A stretch of 64,000 bases of DNA from Lachnospiraceae bacterium MD329 (GTDB lineage Bacteria > Bacillota > Clostridia > UBA1381): NCBI GenBank assembly GCA_010206265.1, contig VIQV01000026.1:62001-126000 (forward strand), in the 5' to 3' direction. The stretch's first letter is position 1. Every line of letters begins with the position of its first letter. A program made the position numbers and the translations under genes. Positions 63,421 to 64,000 of the stretch are shown piece by piece. Below the pieces are notes generated by a model, which did no database searches, had not been told where the DNA came from, and worked only from the letters and a program-made list of their open reading frames with translations.

Positions 63421-64000
63421 GATGTCTGCGACTGCACGAAAACTGCGGTGTGTATATAACACCGCGGAGGTAATACCGTTTGACGAGTGCTCAAAATTTA
63501 TAATTATGAGCGATTGTCACAGAGGACAGGGCAATACAGGCGATAATTTCACACAAAATCAGGCATTGCATTTTGCAGCGCTTGAATATTATTATAAGAA
63601 CGGTTTTAATTATATTGAACTGGGCGACGGCGATGAATTATGGGAGAACAGAAAAATACAGCCTATTATTGAGGTGCATAGTGATATTTTTTGGATAATG
63701 TCAAAATTCTATGATGAAAACAGACTGCGTATGCTGTACGGCAATCACGATATAGTAAAACGCCGTAAACAGGTTGCAAACAGAGTATTTAATAATTTCT
63801 ACTGTGACAGTGAGGAATGTAAGCTGTTTCCGGGGATAGAAATGCCCGAAGGACTTGTACTTGAGGATATAAAGACAAAGCGGAAAATATTGCTTGTTCA
63901 CGGTCATCAGGGAAGTTTTCTCAATGACACCATATGGCCTGCGGCAAGGTTTCTTGTACGTTATTTCTGGCGTCCGCTTGAACTGGTCGGCTTTACTGCG
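63395..64000 (+). CDS. Metallophosphoesterase, 3' end outside the window
   Basis: About 202 residues visible, open to the window edge. Calcineurin-like motifs: DxH in IIMSDCHRGQ, GDxxD-like LGDGDELWE, GNHD in LYGNHDIVKR, and VHGHQG. Family members cleave phosphomono- or diesters with two metal ions; the FNYIELGDGDELWEN segment fits the clostridial branch often called metallophosphoesterase of unknown substrate. ATG 63395 overlaps the preceding gene by 26 bases; ATG 63422 is an alternative, and either suggests coupled expression with the DUF4474-like gene. Confidence 0.85.
   Translation, partial: MSVTKKTSKMSATARKLRCVYNTAEVIPFDECSKFIIMSDCHRGQGNTGDNFTQNQALHFAALEYYYKNGFNYIELGDGDELWENRKIQPIIEVHSDIFWIMSKFYDENRLRMLYGNHDIVKRRKQVANRVFNNFYCDSEECKLFPGIEMPEGLVLEDIKTKRKILLVHGHQGSFLNDTIWPAARFLVRYFWRPLELVGFTA

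Noticed and set aside
63092..63462. Arg/Ala/Pro-rich open frames on both strands over the Pro-Cys repeat
   Set aside because: They are alternative readings of the 21-bp repeat; the Cys frame has the RBS, conserved N-terminal domain and correct start.

Overview
The window looks like a chromosomal segment of an anaerobic, low-to-medium GC, plant-fibre-degrading member of the Clostridia (Bacillota). Supporting signs: a trimeric NAD-linked [FeFe] hydrogenase, a flavodiiron (FprA) oxygen or NO reductase, S-layer homology (SLH) proteins, copper-amine-oxidase-N domains, FeoAB, and strong Shine-Dalgarno sites with sigma-A type promoters. The mixture of xylan and pectin enzymes with SLH proteins recalls Monoglobus-like or Oscillospirales-type gut bacteria; that placement is inference. 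I see no rRNA, tRNA, CRISPR array, intact insertion sequence or prophage, and no intergenic gap exceeds 300 bases.

Layout. 1-5.9 kb: 3' part of a giant secreted multidomain surface protein. 5.9-11.7 kb: an AraC-type regulator divergent from a secreted GH115 xylan alpha-glucuronidase. 11.8-16.1 kb: hydCBA, a probable electron-bifurcating [FeFe] hydrogenase behind a consensus promoter. 16.2-20.1 kb: a membrane-tethered XRE regulator, a GT39-like membrane protein and adenine deaminase. 20.2-26.3 kb: a MacAB-like ABC export operon ending in an SLH protein. 26.3-33.4 kb: an MBL-fold hydrolase, a CmpB-family membrane protein, a DtxR/MntR-type regulator, FeoB, FeoA and a Ca2+ P-type ATPase. 33.5-38.7 kb: a RAYT-like protein without transposase catalytic motifs, a polysaccharide deacetylase, a GH43 enzyme, a divergent oleate-hydratase-like flavoprotein and a secreted cyclophilin. 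38.8-45.4 kb: a complete F-ATP synthase operon atpIBEFHAGDC. 45.5-49.5 kb: GH2 beta-galactosidase and a convergent GH43-type enzyme. 49.6-54.5 kb: a family 6 DNA glycosylase, then a Na+/phosphate cotransporter, PhoP/PhoR-like two-component system and amidase lipoprotein. 54.5-57.2 kb: GH4 alpha-galacturonidase and FprA. 57.2-62.1 kb: an SLH-anchored M16 peptidase and an ECF sigma/anti-sigma pair. 62.2-64 kb: a DUF4474 protein with a remarkable Pro-Cys repeat tail, then a metallophosphoesterase cut by the window end.

How it fits together. Five carbohydrate-active genes (GH115, two GH43 type, GH2, GH4 with the CHEV motif) point to use of glucuronoxylan, arabinoxylan or galactan, and pectin oligomers, but they are scattered single genes and no sugar transporter is linked to them. 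Fermentation reductant would be disposed of through HydABC. The ATP synthase c subunit has the full Na+ ligand set and a Na+/phosphate symporter lies nearby, suggesting sodium-based bioenergetics. The epsilon subunit lacks its C-terminal regulatory helices.

Items most worth a second look: the (E/W)PEPPCC tail; the terminator placed between a promoter and the RBS of the DtxR-family gene; the His-rich loop in FeoB; the RAYT-like protein without HUH motif; the Na+-type c ring with truncated epsilon; a near-palindrome exactly filling the lacZ promoter spacer; and the M16 peptidase fused to SLH domains.
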